Source: Pseudidiomarina marina (lineage in GTDB: Bacteria; Pseudomonadota; Gammaproteobacteria; Enterobacterales; Alteromonadaceae). Taken from it: DNA of 64,000 nt. The notes under the pieces are model-generated. The model had not been told where the DNA came from and did no database searches. It saw nothing but the letters and a program-made list of their open reading frames with translations. Location: contig NZ_PIPZ01000001.1 in the NCBI RefSeq assembly GCF_003987045.1, positions 310,001-374,000 of the forward strand, written 5' to 3'. Position numbers and translations under genes: made by a program. Positions 18,372 to 28,729 of this stretch are shown one piece after another (within the stretch, counting starts at the first letter, position 1; every line of letters starts with the position of its first letter).

Positions 18372-19727
18372 ATGCATTTAACCTTTCTAGGCGGTTGTGA
18401 AACGGTTACTGGTTCGAAGTACTTACTTGAAACAGATACAACACGCGTGTTGGTAGATTGCGGTATGTATCAGGGCTACAAGTGGCTGCGTCGACGCAAT
18501 TGGCAGCCTTTGCCAATGGGCATTCAAGATGTTGATGCAATTGTACTAACGCATGCACACCTCGATCATTCAGGGTTTATTCCTGTACTCTACAAACATG
18601 GTTATCGAGGTCCTGTTTTTACCCACCATGCGACGGCTAGATTATGTGGCTTGTTGTGGCCGGATAGCGGAAAAATTCAAGAAGAGGATGCGAAGTTCTA
18701 CGGTCGCCATAAGTTAAGTCGCCACGAAAATCCTGAACCCTTGTATGATGAAGCCACTGCAGAGGCCGCTTTAAAGTTGCTCCATCCAATTGATTTTAAG
18801 CAACAGTTTGCAGTTGGCGATATTGAGTTTTCGTTATATCCGATGGGGCATATTCTCGGCGCTGCAAGTATTGTTGCCGAGCATAAAGGTAAACGAATCG
18901 GGTTTAGTGGTGATATCGGTCGCCCTAACGATATCTTGATGAAACCGCCGGAGCCAATGCCGTCGGTGGACATACTGTTGGTTGAGTCAACCTATGGTGA
19001 CCGTCGTCATGAGGCAGACGACCCGTGGGAGCAACTTGCAGAGGTAGTGAATGAAACGGCGGCAAGCGGCGGCGTATTACTTATCCCAAGTTTTGCAGTA
19101 GGGCGCGCCCAATTACTTCAGCATATGCTGGTTAGCTTAATGGCTGAGCGAAAAATACCGCGAATGCCGATTTTCTTAGATAGTCCGATGGCGATAAAAG
19201 CCTCCGATATTTATGGTGATTATCATCAGTTTCATCGTTTAACGGCTGAGCAATGTCAAGCTGCCGAACAACAAGTAATTTATACCCCGCATGTTGAAGA
19301 TTCAAAGGCGATTGCGAAGCAACATGGGCCACATATCATTATTGCTGGTAGTGGTATGGCTACGGGCGGGCGCATCTTACACCACTTTAAACATTGGTTG
19401 GGTGATCATCGCGCGACTGTTCTGTTTTCTGGCCATCAAGCGGGGGGAACGCGCGGTGCCAAGATGGAACAGGGCGTCGAACGTATTAAAGTGCATGGTG
19501 AGTGGCTTCCGGTTAAAGCACGGATCCGCAGCCTTGATGGCTTATCTGGCCACGCTGACTATCAAGAAATAGGCGATTGGCTGCATAGCTCGCCATTGCC
19601 ACCTGATCTACAGGTGTACTTAGTTCATGGCGAACCAGACTCATTAGAAGCGATGTCAGATTTTCTCAAACAAACCACATCATACGACGTCAATATCGCT
19701 GACTATATGGGCGTTATCCACTTTTAA
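18372..19727 (+). CDS. MBL-fold beta-CASP RNA hydrolase-like protein
   Basis: A 451-residue zinc-dependent metallo-beta-lactamase-fold protein with a beta-CASP insertion and an RMMBL tail, the architecture of CPSF73/Ysh1-like nucleases. Motif 2 reads LTHAHLDHSGFIP, later metal ligands lie in MGHILGAAS and GFSGDIGRP, and the beta-CASP part contains PSFAVGRAQ and IIIAGSGMATGGRILHH. The end (GLSGHADYQEI, YLVHGEPDSLEAM) is the RMMBL region. Expected cytoplasmic RNase; substrate unknown. It is 39 bases after the PLD gene and could be co-transcribed. Confidence 0.87.
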   Translation: MHLTFLGGCETVTGSKYLLETDTTRVLVDCGMYQGYKWLRRRNWQPLPMGIQDVDAIVLTHAHLDHSGFIPVLYKHGYRGPVFTHHATARLCGLLWPDSGKIQEEDAKFYGRHKLSRHENPEPLYDEATAEAALKLLHPIDFKQQFAVGDIEFSLYPMGHILGAASIVAEHKGKRIGFSGDIGRPNDILMKPPEPMPSVDILLVESTYGDRRHEADDPWEQLAEVVNETAASGGVLLIPSFAVGRAQLLQHMLVSLMAERKIPRMPIFLDSPMAIKASDIYGDYHQFHRLTAEQCQAAEQQVIYTPHVEDSKAIAKQHGPHIIIAGSGMATGGRILHHFKHWLGDHRATVLFSGHQAGGTRGAKMEQGVERIKVHGEWLPVKARIRSLDGLSGHADYQEIGDWLHSSPLPPDLQVYLVHGEPDSLEAMSDFLKQTTSYDVNIADYMGVIHF

Positions 19728-19743
19728 TTTCAACGAGTAATAG

Positions 19744-21105
19744 CTACACAAATAACATTACAATGGCGGCAGTCAATGCCGCCATAATCACATTTAAAAC
19801 CATACCTTCACGTACCATCATCTTGATTGTCAGCCGTTCCGACGCAAATACGATCGAGTTCGGAGGTGTGGCTACCGGTAAACAAAACGCGCAGCTACAA
19901 GCAATAGCCGCTGGAATCATAAGCAACTCTGGAGGTAAGTTCAGCGCGCCTGCAGCAGCTGCCAACACCGGCATAAGCAGCGTTGCGGTGGCCGTATTTG
20001 ACGTGACCTCGGTAAGAAAACTAACGGAAATGGCTAACAGGAATACTAAAAGCCAGGTCGGGAGGCCCGCCAGACCCACCAAACCATCGCCAATAATTTG
20101 GCTTAATCCACTACTGACAAAGCCCTGTGCGAGTGCAATACCTCCGGCGAAAAGTAATAGAATACCCCAAGGAATCGACACCGCATCGCGCCACTCTAAC
20201 AATGAAACACCGTATTTATCGTGCCAAATAAACAGCGCTAAAACGCCCATGGACGCAACGGTTGCATCGCCCATGGTGCCTAAGCCGAGCGCCTCGGACC
20301 AGCCGCCGAATGGCGCCGTGCGCGTCATCCATAGCAGGATAACCATGCCAAAAATAAGCAACACACGTTTTTCCGCACTACGAATTGGGCCACTTTCGGC
20401 GATTTCGAGATGAGCCTCTGAGGTTAATCCTCGCGTTAACCACCAGGCCATAACTGGAATACCAATGATGACAAGCGGTAGTCCAATTTGCATCCATCGC
20501 ATAAAGCCAAAACTGGTGCCGGTATAACTCTCGTAAACCGAGGCAAAAATTAAATTTGGTGGGGTACCAATCAATGTCGCGATACCACCTACTGACGCTG
20601 AATAAGCGAGTCCGAGTAGCAGTGCACGTTGAAATTTGTGATCGGGGCTCGCGTCAGCCAGTGCCAACGCAACAGGTAATAATGCAAGTACTGCGGCCGT
20701 ATTTGAGATCCACATCGACAAAAAAGCAGTAGCTATCATAAAGGCAAATATCATGCGGCGGGCGCTGCTGTTGCCGAGTTTACGAACTAAACTCAAAGCG
20801 ATTCGTTTGTGTACACCGCTTAATTCGACAGCTTTGGCCAACATGAACGCTGCCATGAAGAGCAGAATAATCGGGTTACCAAGTGCCGCAGAGACCTCGT
20901 TAGCACTTGCAATACCGCCAAGTGGTAACAGTACAAAGGGTAGCAGTGACGTGGCTGGAAGCGAAATGGTTTCAGTTATCCACCACCAAGCAACCCAAAC
21001 CGTGGTTGCTAACGTCCATGCCGCGGCGGTAGGCATGCCAAATAGGAAATGAGCCAACAAGTAAGATAAAACCGCAGCAATTGGGCCAGCAATTCGGTGA
21101 AACAT
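19744..21105 (-). CDS. DASS/SLC13 family anion:sodium symporter
   Basis: A 453-residue inner-membrane carrier with 11-12 helices. The family signatures are present: the SNTAAVLALLPVALAL loop, GGIATLIGTPPNLIF, FLTEVTSNTATATLLMPVLA and LPVATPPNSIVFAS. The paired SNT motifs form the sodium and carboxylate sites. Likely substrates are dicarboxylates (succinate, malate, fumarate) or sulfate; the sequence does not decide. It is divergent from the betaine transporter. Confidence 0.9.
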   Translation of the reverse strand: MFHRIAGPIAAVLSYLLAHFLFGMPTAAAWTLATTVWVAWWWITETISLPATSLLPFVLLPLGGIASANEVSAALGNPIILLFMAAFMLAKAVELSGVHKRIALSLVRKLGNSSARRMIFAFMIATAFLSMWISNTAAVLALLPVALALADASPDHKFQRALLLGLAYSASVGGIATLIGTPPNLIFASVYESYTGTSFGFMRWMQIGLPLVIIGIPVMAWWLTRGLTSEAHLEIAESGPIRSAEKRVLLIFGMVILLWMTRTAPFGGWSEALGLGTMGDATVASMGVLALFIWHDKYGVSLLEWRDAVSIPWGILLLFAGGIALAQGFVSSGLSQIIGDGLVGLAGLPTWLLVFLLAISVSFLTEVTSNTATATLLMPVLAAAAGALNLPPELLMIPAAIACSCAFCLPVATPPNSIVFASERLTIKMMVREGMVLNVIMAALTAAIVMLFV

Positions 21106-21219
21106 AGTCTGTAGTGCTCCAGGAAGTTTCGAAATAGGCTATCAGAGTTGCCGCAGATTTGAAATTTTTCCTCTTAGCGCATAGGGTTAAATAACAAAAA
21201 TCAAAGGGAGTGAGTACGC

Positions 21220-23247
21220 ATGTCGAACACAAAAGCGAAATGGAACTCCGCAATTTTAGTGCCGGTTTTTATACCAGCCGTTGCAGTGATTGCGTTGTTA
21301 GTCATCGGTACATTGAGTAGTCCCGAACTTGCCGGTGAATTGTTCAGTGATGTATTAGCATGGATAACCAAGGATTTCGGTTGGTTCTACATGTTGGCTG
21401 TTGCCATATTTTTGGTTTTTATTGTGGTTGTTGCCATCTCCAAATGGGGACGTATTAAATTGGGCCCAGACCATGCAGAGCCGGAATACAGTTTCCCCGC
21501 GTGGTTCGCCATGCTGTTTTCGGCCGGCTACGGTATTGCCTTACTTTTCTTCGGTGTAGCCGAGCCAGTGCTGCACTATGCGAGCCCACCAGTAGGTGCG
21601 GCGCAAACCGTCGATTCGGCGAAGCAAGCCATGCAGATTGCATACTTCCATTGGGGCTTTCATATTTGGGCAATCTATGGTCTGGTGGGATTGGTACTTG
21701 CTTATTTTTCTTTCCGTCATGGCCTTCCACTGTCGATGCGTTCAACGCTCTACCCAATGATTGGTGAAAAGATTCATGGTCCAATGGGTCACGCTGTTGA
21801 TACCTTTGCGATTCTTGGCACCATGTTCGGCATCGCGACGACGCTTGGTTTATCGGTGATTCAAATTAATGCGGGGCTCAACTACTTGTGGCCCGAAATA
21901 CCTGTGAATACGACGGTCCAACTGATTGCGATTGCGGTGATTACGGTGTTTGCGATTATGTCGGTGGTTGCTGGCTTAGATAAAGGTATCAAACGGTTAT
22001 CGTACGTGAATATGACGCTTGTGCTGTTTATCTTATTGTTTGTATTTTTTGCCGGCCCAACGGTTCATATTTTAGAAACCTATCTACAGAATACTGGCTC
22101 GTATTTAAACAATATTGTGGAGCGTACCTTTAACCTTCAAGCTTATTCGCGTAGCGACTGGATTGGTAATTGGACCTTGTTTATTTTCGGTTGGACTATT
22201 GCTTGGGCACCATTCGTCGGCCTCTTTATCGCGAAAATTAGCCGCGGTCGCACGATTCGTCAATTTGTATTCGGTGTCATGTTTGTCCCAACCATGTTTA
22301 CGTTCTTCTGGTTTAGCGTGTTTGGTGATACCGCGCTAAACATGATTATGAATGAAGGCTACACAGCGCTAATAACCGAAGTTCAAAATGATGAGGCAAT
22401 TGCCTTGTTTAAGCTCTATGAACGGTTACCGTGGACGAATATTCTATCTTTTGCCACGGTGGTCTTGATTGTCACGTTTTTCGTCACTTCATCAGACTCA
22501 GGCTCACTGGTTATTGATTCACTTGCGTCGGGCGGTATTGCCGACACGCCGGTATGGCAACGCGTGTTTTGGGCCAGTGCCGAAGGCGTGGTGGCGGGGG
22601 TGCTATTGCTAGCTGGTGGACTTGGCGCATTGCAAACCGCTTCGATTACTAGTGCGTTACCGTTTGCGGTCATTATTTTAATTGCTGCGTTTGGTATGTG
22701 GCGGGCGCTGGTAATAGAAGGGCATCAATATGCGAGCTTAAAAACCGCTATGCGAACCCATCGTCGAGGCGTGCACGCAGGCCCTTCGTATTGGAAGAAA
22801 CGCCTAGCTGGGGTTGTTGACTTCCCCCGTCAGACAGAAGTGCGCGAGTTTGTTGAGCATACGGTTATGGAATGCCTTGGCGATGTAGCGAAAGAACTTG
22901 GCACCAAAGACTGGGAAACGGAAACCGCATTCGACGCTGATCATGTTCGTGCAATACTTACCATTCGTCGACAAGATGAAGTTGATTTCAGTTATGAAGT
23001 GCGCATGCGCGCTTATCAGCGTCCGCAGTTTGCGATAACCGACAAGCGCGATAAACGAGATACTGAATATTATCGTGCTGAGGTGTTCTTACGCCAAGGT
23101 GGACAAGCTTATGATCTGTATGGCTATGAGCCAAATGACATCATTAACGATGTGATTAACCAGTTCGAGAATTACTTACAGTTTATGCATATTTCACCGG
23201 GTAGCTTACCGTGGGATCTTGAGCAGCATGACGATGACCTGAAATAA
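21220..23247 (+). CDS. BCCT family betaine/choline transporter (BetT-like)
   Basis: A 675-residue sodium- or proton-coupled carrier for quaternary ammonium osmolytes. About 12 helices occupy residues 1-510; the conserved substrate region reads FGWTIAWAPFVGLFIAKISRGRTIRQF. The remaining 165 residues are hydrophilic and match the long regulatory tail of BetT (677 residues in E. coli), which senses osmotic stress. It suggests life in saline conditions. A GGGAGTG ribosome site precedes the ATG. No bet synthesis genes are adjacent. Confidence 0.9.
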   Translation: MSNTKAKWNSAILVPVFIPAVAVIALLVIGTLSSPELAGELFSDVLAWITKDFGWFYMLAVAIFLVFIVVVAISKWGRIKLGPDHAEPEYSFPAWFAMLFSAGYGIALLFFGVAEPVLHYASPPVGAAQTVDSAKQAMQIAYFHWGFHIWAIYGLVGLVLAYFSFRHGLPLSMRSTLYPMIGEKIHGPMGHAVDTFAILGTMFGIATTLGLSVIQINAGLNYLWPEIPVNTTVQLIAIAVITVFAIMSVVAGLDKGIKRLSYVNMTLVLFILLFVFFAGPTVHILETYLQNTGSYLNNIVERTFNLQAYSRSDWIGNWTLFIFGWTIAWAPFVGLFIAKISRGRTIRQFVFGVMFVPTMFTFFWFSVFGDTALNMIMNEGYTALITEVQNDEAIALFKLYERLPWTNILSFATVVLIVTFFVTSSDSGSLVIDSLASGGIADTPVWQRVFWASAEGVVAGVLLLAGGLGALQTASITSALPFAVIILIAAFGMWRALVIEGHQYASLKTAMRTHRRGVHAGPSYWKKRLAGVVDFPRQTEVREFVEHTVMECLGDVAKELGTKDWETETAFDADHVRAILTIRRQDEVDFSYEVRMRAYQRPQFAITDKRDKRDTEYYRAEVFLRQGGQAYDLYGYEPNDIINDVINQFENYLQFMHISPGSLPWDLEQHDDDLK

Positions 23248-23251
23248 TTGA

Positions 23252-26200
23252 TTAAGTCAGGTCATGGTTTTGGATAAATATTAATAAATCGGCAAGTGGC
23301 ATTGGGCGAGCAAAATAAAAACCTTGCCCATAGCCACAGCCGAATTGTTTTAATAAAGCAATCTGTTCTTTTGTTTCAACGCCTTCAGCAATGACTTCTA
23401 GGCCAACCTGTTTGGCCATGTTAATGATGCCTTGCGTAATGACTTGGTCGCTTAATGATTGCTCGAGCTCTTTAATGAACGCCCGATCAATCTTTAACTT
23501 GCTTACCGGTAAAGTTTTCAGATAACTCAAGCCAGAAAATCCAGTACCAAAGTCGTCAATTGCGACACGAATACCGCGTTCTCGCAGACGCTCGAGTACA
23601 CTGATGGCATTATTAGTGTTTTCCATCAAGATGCTCTCAGTGAGCTCGAGCTCCAACATTTCAGGAGATGTTTGTGTCTCTTTAAGAACGGTCTCGATTT
23701 GCTCGAAGAAATTCGCTCGGTGGAACTGCAGTGCCGACAAGTTCACGGCAACACGTTGGATTCCGGCAGCATGTAGCATTTGCATATCGTGACAGGCTTG
23801 TTTCAAAGCCCAAGCTCCCGCCGGAATAATTTGCCCTGTCGACTCTGCTAAGGGAATAAATTCAAGCGGTGAAATGGCGGTTCCATCATCAAGAAACCAG
23901 CGCATCAGCGCCTCGACCGAGACTATCTTGCCTGAACTAAAGTCAATAATAGGCTGGTAGTAGAGTTGCAATGATTCACTATCGATAGCCTGTTGCAACT
24001 GGCTACGTAAAATAATGTCGGACGCAGACATGGATTTGCGCTGTTGACTATAAAATTGCCAATGATTGCGACCTTGTTGTTTCGCCTGAGCCAGGGCGAC
24101 ATCTGCTTGTTGGATTAGACTCAATGCATCTTTGTCACTTGGTTTGTATACGGTCACGCCGATACTGGCGGTTAAATATATTTTCTGCTTGCCAATCGTA
24201 TAGGGTTCATCGATAAAATCCATGACTTCAGCAACCAAGGCTTCAAGCTGCGGAATTGACTCGCAACGGTTCGTGGCAAGTACGAATTCGTCACCACTGA
24301 AACGCGCAAGAATATCTGGTTGTTTAATGTGGTGTTGCAGACGCGCGGCGACGTGCTGCAAAATTTCATCGCCAACTTGTAAACCAAGACTATCATTGAC
24401 AGGTTTAAAGCCGTCTAAATCGATAAACAGAACAGCGAGTAGTTGTTCCGAAGGCGAACTTTGCTGCTGCCGTACAAAGTGCGTTAACTCACTTTCAAAT
24501 GCAGCACGATTGAACAAGCCCGTCAGGTTATCATGGCGCGCCTGATAATTGAGTTGTTGCTCTTGCTCTTTAATTTGTGTGATATCTCTACCGATACCGA
24601 ACGTACCTAAAACATCGCCACCAATAATGATTGGCAGATTCGTAATGTCAAAAATCTTTCTCGTTTTAGTAACATAGGTAATTACTTCTGCTTCATAACG
24701 ATGACTTTGTCCCGTTTGAATAATCTCGTTAAAGATTGGCAGAATGCGAGCATATTCATGGTCGTCTAAAAACGCCCTAAAGTGCATATCAAGTAATTGT
24801 TCACGAGTCACCTCAACTTGTTCACAAAAAGCATCGTTTACATGAGTGAACTTACCTTCGCAATCAAGTGAAAATACCGGATCTGGGTGCTGACTAAACA
24901 AACTGCGATAGCGTTGCTCGTTTACTGACAGCTCTTGGCGTTGCTTGCGTAAATGTTTTTGAGTGAGTGTGATTTTGTGACTGTGGTGGCGTAATGCACG
25001 ATTTTGTTCAAACATCAGAACAAACGCGAGACTGAACAATAAACCAAGGCTAACAATTGCGGTTCGCATATTGGCGGCGTAAGAAAGCTCTTTAAACTCA
25101 TAGAGCGTTGCGTGAAGTTCTAGCTCCGGTCCGTGCGGTAATGGAAGAATCGTTGATGCGAGCGCCAATTCATTTTCATGGGTCGGTTTATTATCTTCAA
25201 AGCTACGCTCTGCTTGCTCTGAAAGCCGAGTATAGACCTTGATACTATCATTCGTAAGGCGAGTAGCCGGATTCATCATTTGATTCAGATCGAATACAGC
25301 TAACAAATAGCGCATGTCGTCAACCACATCGGCGATTGGCAAAATCATGAGCGCAACCGCCGGTGCTTCTGATTGCATGAATTGCAACTCAGGAATCATA
25401 AAGTTTGTTTTAATGTGGTGCTGCACCAACCAATTTTGCACTTCGGGCATCGCGAGCACTTCAAGACTCGGCATGCGGCTGTCGGGACGATCTTCCGTCC
25501 ATAACGTTCTCATATTGGTATCGAGTGCGGATAAACTCAGCAAATGAGGGATATCTCGAAGATAGGCTTGGACATCGGCGCGTCGATCAAACTCGAAATT
25601 TTTACTGGCCGCTTGCTCCCAACGCTCTGTCATTCGGCTCATCAATTGCACATTCACCATGGCCATGGTACTGCGAGCACTTGCCAGCCTGACCACTTCA
25701 CGCTCGGCTTGTTGTTGAATTTCCTTGAGGCTAGCGTATCCCATAAAATACCAAGCCACGCTAGTTAGGAATACGGTCATAAAGCCAATAGCCATGGCTT
25801 GCTTTCCAGGTAAAGCAGAAGCAAACCTTTCTTGCCTTGAAAGCAAACTGTAGCCAACCCCCAAAAACAAAAGTAACACGGCTGCTACACTCGTAATATC
25901 TGGATGCGGGCCGAGAAGCATAAAACCGTTCGGATTGACATGCAGAGCAAGCATGATCACCGCTGAAACAGTTACCACAGCCGAAGATACGCGCATCCAG
26001 ATGCGTTGTATCGGATGCTTCGGGTTCATCGCCAGCATGACACCAAGTACGATGAATAAAAGAATCATAGGCAAGTAGAGGGCGGCTTCGTACTCGCTTA
26101 ACCACGACATGTAGAAGATGTCATGCAAGCTCGTGTTGACCAATAAGCTGTGGAGAGCGGCAACAATGATAATACCTGCACCCAGCCACTGTAATTGATA

Positions 26201-26404
26201 ACGTTTAAATAATAGGCCGGCGATAGCAATGCCAATCGCGATACAGATGAGCGATGAGTTATTGGATAGCATCCGTTCAAACAGGCTTTGCGGCTCGACA
26301 ATCGCGTTCATGACTAGACCGAGCAGGCCTATTGTTAAGGTCGCTACCAGCGTTGTAAATAGTGTTGCCGAAACAACAAAAGGGTTGATCCGTATTTTCG
26401 ACAA
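23252..26404 (-). CDS. Membrane sensor with PAS, GGDEF and EAL domains
   Basis: A 1050-residue cyclic-di-GMP signalling protein. Roughly, residues 1-225 carry several membrane helices, 225-445 form a periplasmic sensory region, 447-467 a further helix, 490-605 a PAS domain (YRSLFSQHPDPVFSLDCEG), 620-780 a GGDEF domain with FSGDEFVLA, and 795-1045 an EAL domain with EALMRWF, TESILMENT and IDDFGTGFSGLSYLK. The SGDEF variant is compatible with synthase activity and the EAL ligands look intact, so the net direction is undecided. The only start near the N-terminus is a TTG at 26404 without an obvious ribosome site. Confidence 0.9.
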   Translation of the reverse strand: MSKIRINPFVVSATLFTTLVATLTIGLLGLVMNAIVEPQSLFERMLSNNSSLICIAIGIAIAGLLFKRYQLQWLGAGIIIVAALHSLLVNTSLHDIFYMSWLSEYEAALYLPMILLFIVLGVMLAMNPKHPIQRIWMRVSSAVVTVSAVIMLALHVNPNGFMLLGPHPDITSVAAVLLLFLGVGYSLLSRQERFASALPGKQAMAIGFMTVFLTSVAWYFMGYASLKEIQQQAEREVVRLASARSTMAMVNVQLMSRMTERWEQAASKNFEFDRRADVQAYLRDIPHLLSLSALDTNMRTLWTEDRPDSRMPSLEVLAMPEVQNWLVQHHIKTNFMIPELQFMQSEAPAVALMILPIADVVDDMRYLLAVFDLNQMMNPATRLTNDSIKVYTRLSEQAERSFEDNKPTHENELALASTILPLPHGPELELHATLYEFKELSYAANMRTAIVSLGLLFSLAFVLMFEQNRALRHHSHKITLTQKHLRKQRQELSVNEQRYRSLFSQHPDPVFSLDCEGKFTHVNDAFCEQVEVTREQLLDMHFRAFLDDHEYARILPIFNEIIQTGQSHRYEAEVITYVTKTRKIFDITNLPIIIGGDVLGTFGIGRDITQIKEQEQQLNYQARHDNLTGLFNRAAFESELTHFVRQQQSSPSEQLLAVLFIDLDGFKPVNDSLGLQVGDEILQHVAARLQHHIKQPDILARFSGDEFVLATNRCESIPQLEALVAEVMDFIDEPYTIGKQKIYLTASIGVTVYKPSDKDALSLIQQADVALAQAKQQGRNHWQFYSQQRKSMSASDIILRSQLQQAIDSESLQLYYQPIIDFSSGKIVSVEALMRWFLDDGTAISPLEFIPLAESTGQIIPAGAWALKQACHDMQMLHAAGIQRVAVNLSALQFHRANFFEQIETVLKETQTSPEMLELELTESILMENTNNAISVLERLRERGIRVAIDDFGTGFSGLSYLKTLPVSKLKIDRAFIKELEQSLSDQVITQGIINMAKQVGLEVIAEGVETKEQIALLKQFGCGYGQGFYFARPMPLADLLIFIQNHDLT

Positions 26405-26472
26405 GAGACTTCGTGCCTTACATTTTTATTAAATTATTATGAAGCCACTATAGGAGAGTTTTAATCTCACCG

Positions 26473-26925
26473 TCAACAGGCATCGTAGTGCATTAATAAA
26501 CGATGTTGGCTAGGTCCCATAAAATCATTGATTTGTTTAATATCTTTGAAGCCTAATTGGCGATACAAATGAATAGCGCCGTGGTTATTAGGAGAGACGG
26601 TTAACGCTAATCGAGAAAATTCACGCGTATGGTTGTGTACATTAGCAATGAGCGACTGCATTAGTTGTCGTCCAACACCTTGTCCGCGCGCTACTTTGTC
26701 GACGAGTACCGACATAATCCATAAGGTTTTATCCGAGCCTGGCGCGGCCAAAACGTAACCGACAACGATGTTGTCGCTTTCAGCGACAAGAAACCATTGC
26801 GGCCATTGCGCCAAGGCTTGATAAAACAGCGGAGCAGGGTAGCCCTCGTCCGCATAAGTGCTGCTTTCGAGGGCTGCAAGTTGCGCTACATCGGTTGCTG
26901 TAGCCGGGCGAACAGCTGCCGCCAT
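26473..26925 (-). CDS. GNAT family N-acetyltransferase
   Basis: A 150-residue single-domain acetyltransferase. The acetyl-CoA loop is VARGQGVGRQLMQSLI, followed by LALTVSPNNHGAIHLYRQLGFK, the usual motif B region. The N-terminus AVRPATATDVAQLAALE is typical for the family. The target (small molecule or protein) cannot be read. It abuts the yceI-like gene, with its start sharing one base with that gene's stop, so the two are coupled. Confidence 0.87.
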   Translation of the reverse strand: MAAAVRPATATDVAQLAALESSTYADEGYPAPLFYQALAQWPQWFLVAESDNIVVGYVLAAPGSDKTLWIMSVLVDKVARGQGVGRQLMQSLIANVHNHTREFSRLALTVSPNNHGAIHLYRQLGFKDIKQINDFMGPSQHRLLMHYDAC

Positions 26926-27521
26926 TATTGCGTAAACTGCACGCTAAAGGTTACTGGAACGCTGTAATCGATGCGAGAAAGCCCTGCAATCTCGCGCAGT
27001 TTGTCGATACCAGCAACTAGATTAAATGCTTTGGCATCAATAATAACAGGCTGCGTTGTCGTCGCTAGAAATCGATCTGTAGCAAGACGCGTTACCTGCA
27101 AATAGGAACTGACGGTTTCGCTCTCGCCGGCGATATACACATCGAGTTCAACAGCAATCGGTACAGAATCGCCGATTGACATTGCCATCAACACATCATC
27201 TTCTAATTTTGCTGTTGCAGTAACCACTGAATATTCGGTCGATTGGAATAAATGCTCGAGCATTCGTTCGTTTCGAATAGGAATTTGGGTATCTAAGCTA
27301 ACCACAGGAATTTCAATGCTAACCTGGTTATCCTCCCAGGAGCCCTGTAAATCGGTAAAACGATGAGTTTCTGCCACATGATCATTTTTAACCGATACAA
27401 AGTTGAGTACAGAGCTTTCACTGTCAAGTTGCCAAGTATCAGCGCGTGCCGTTTGGGTAACCGTTGTAGTAAATAACGCGGCTGTACATAAAGCAGTTAA
27501 CAAAATATTTTTAATAGACAT
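26925..27521 (-). CDS. YceI family periplasmic protein
   Basis: A 198-residue exported lipocalin-like protein. The frame extends upstream, but the ATG at 27521 follows AGGAG and starts a proper signal peptide (MSIKNILLTALCTAALFTTT, cleavage after ARA). The mature protein begins DTWQLDSESSVLNFVSVKND, the YceI signature, and includes ATAKLEDD and the QPVIIDAKAFNLVAGIDKLREI region. Family members bind polyisoprenoid lipids; the physiological role is uncertain. Confidence 0.87.
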   Translation of the reverse strand: MSIKNILLTALCTAALFTTTVTQTARADTWQLDSESSVLNFVSVKNDHVAETHRFTDLQGSWEDNQVSIEIPVVSLDTQIPIRNERMLEHLFQSTEYSVVTATAKLEDDVLMAMSIGDSVPIAVELDVYIAGESETVSSYLQVTRLATDRFLATTTQPVIIDAKAFNLVAGIDKLREIAGLSRIDYSVPVTFSVQFTQ

Positions 27522-27649
27522 ACAGTTACTCCTCATGTTGGGCTATAAAAGATAGCATATACATCATTTTTACTCGAGGGACTGACGGAATATTTACCAA
27601 TCTGGTGTAAGATATTCGTCATAAAAATTAAAACCGACTAGGCCAACCT

Positions 27650-28534
27650 ATGTATACGGATACATTGACAAATTTGTTTAACGAATTTCAGTTTTCTGAG
27701 CAGCTACTACGCCCAATTATCGCCACTCTGATATTGGTGACAGCGATAGTGATTATTCGTGCCATATTGTCAAAATTTATCCGCAAGAGTGTTCGTTCAA
27801 CTGATTTGCGTCGCCGTTGGTTTGTACAAACGCGTAATGCATTATTGTTGTTAATGGTTATCGGTCTGATGCTGATTTGGGCGGAAGAACTGCGTACCCT
27901 AGCGCTTGGTATCGTTGCGATAGCAGTAGCTTTTGTGGTGGCTACCAAAGAACTTATTATGTGTTTGACTGGAAGCCTAGTTAAATCAGGGGGCAGTGCA
28001 TTTAGTATTGGTGATCGTATTCAAATTAAAGAGTTTCGTGGTGATGTGATCGATCAAAACCTATTGACCACAACTATTTTGGAAGTAGGGCCAGGCAAGC
28101 ACTCACATCAACGTACGGGGCGAATGATCGCCATTCCCAACTCGTTATTTGTTTCTGAACCTGTGGTAAATGAAAGCTATACACACGACTTCGTACTTCA
28201 TGTATTCACCGTACCGTTCAAACGTGAAGACAACTGGCACGCCGCGCAATCAGCCTTGTTAGAGTCAGCTAACCGTCACTGCGCCGACTATGTTGAACAA
28301 GCTCGCCGTTATATGCAGCGGATGAGTGATCATCGCGGTATCGACGTACCATCCGCAGACCCTCGCGTCACTATCTCAGTGCCAGCCGCCGGTGAAATTC
28401 ATCTTATTATTCGTTTCCCATGTAAATCGGGAATGCGGAGCTTTATGGAGCAGTCCATACTAAACGATGTGTTCCAACACAATGACTTCGCGCCGATTAC
28501 CAAGCAAAGCAAAACGGAACTTGCTGAGCAATAA
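27650..28534 (+). CDS. MscS-like mechanosensitive ion channel family protein
   Basis: A 294-residue inner-membrane protein. Three hydrophobic segments fill the first 115 residues, followed by the beta domain: GGSAFSIGDRIQIKEFRGDVIDQNLLTTTILEVG, then RMIAIPNSLFVSEPVVNES, which is the MscS core signature. The C-terminal part is a soluble alpha/beta region. It would release solutes on hypo-osmotic shock, which suits the neighbouring osmolyte transporter, although the pore helix lacks the Gly/Ala regularity of E. coli MscS and gating is not certain. Confidence 0.85.
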   Translation: MYTDTLTNLFNEFQFSEQLLRPIIATLILVTAIVIIRAILSKFIRKSVRSTDLRRRWFVQTRNALLLLMVIGLMLIWAEELRTLALGIVAIAVAFVVATKELIMCLTGSLVKSGGSAFSIGDRIQIKEFRGDVIDQNLLTTTILEVGPGKHSHQRTGRMIAIPNSLFVSEPVVNESYTHDFVLHVFTVPFKREDNWHAAQSALLESANRHCADYVEQARRYMQRMSDHRGIDVPSADPRVTISVPAAGEIHLIIRFPCKSGMRSFMEQSILNDVFQHNDFAPITKQSKTELAEQ

Positions 28535-28729
28535 GCCTCTCTTCGTCAGATAATTTATGCTTACTAGCGAATGTTATATTGCCTTTCGCTCGAGAGCTTT
28601 CTATTCTATGTAAAGTCAATGTGCATATTTAAATGTTTTTAAAATGTTATCTATCTCCCGATAGATACTTCAGGGATAGGTGGTCAGGAAGGGATTCCTT
28701 TTATCCTAGCGGTGTCAGAAGGGGTGATT

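Noticed and set aside
19763-20413. 216-codon forward frame opposite the DASS transporter
   Set aside because: Antisense shadow of a well-supported transporter with intact sodium-site motifs; no ribosome site.
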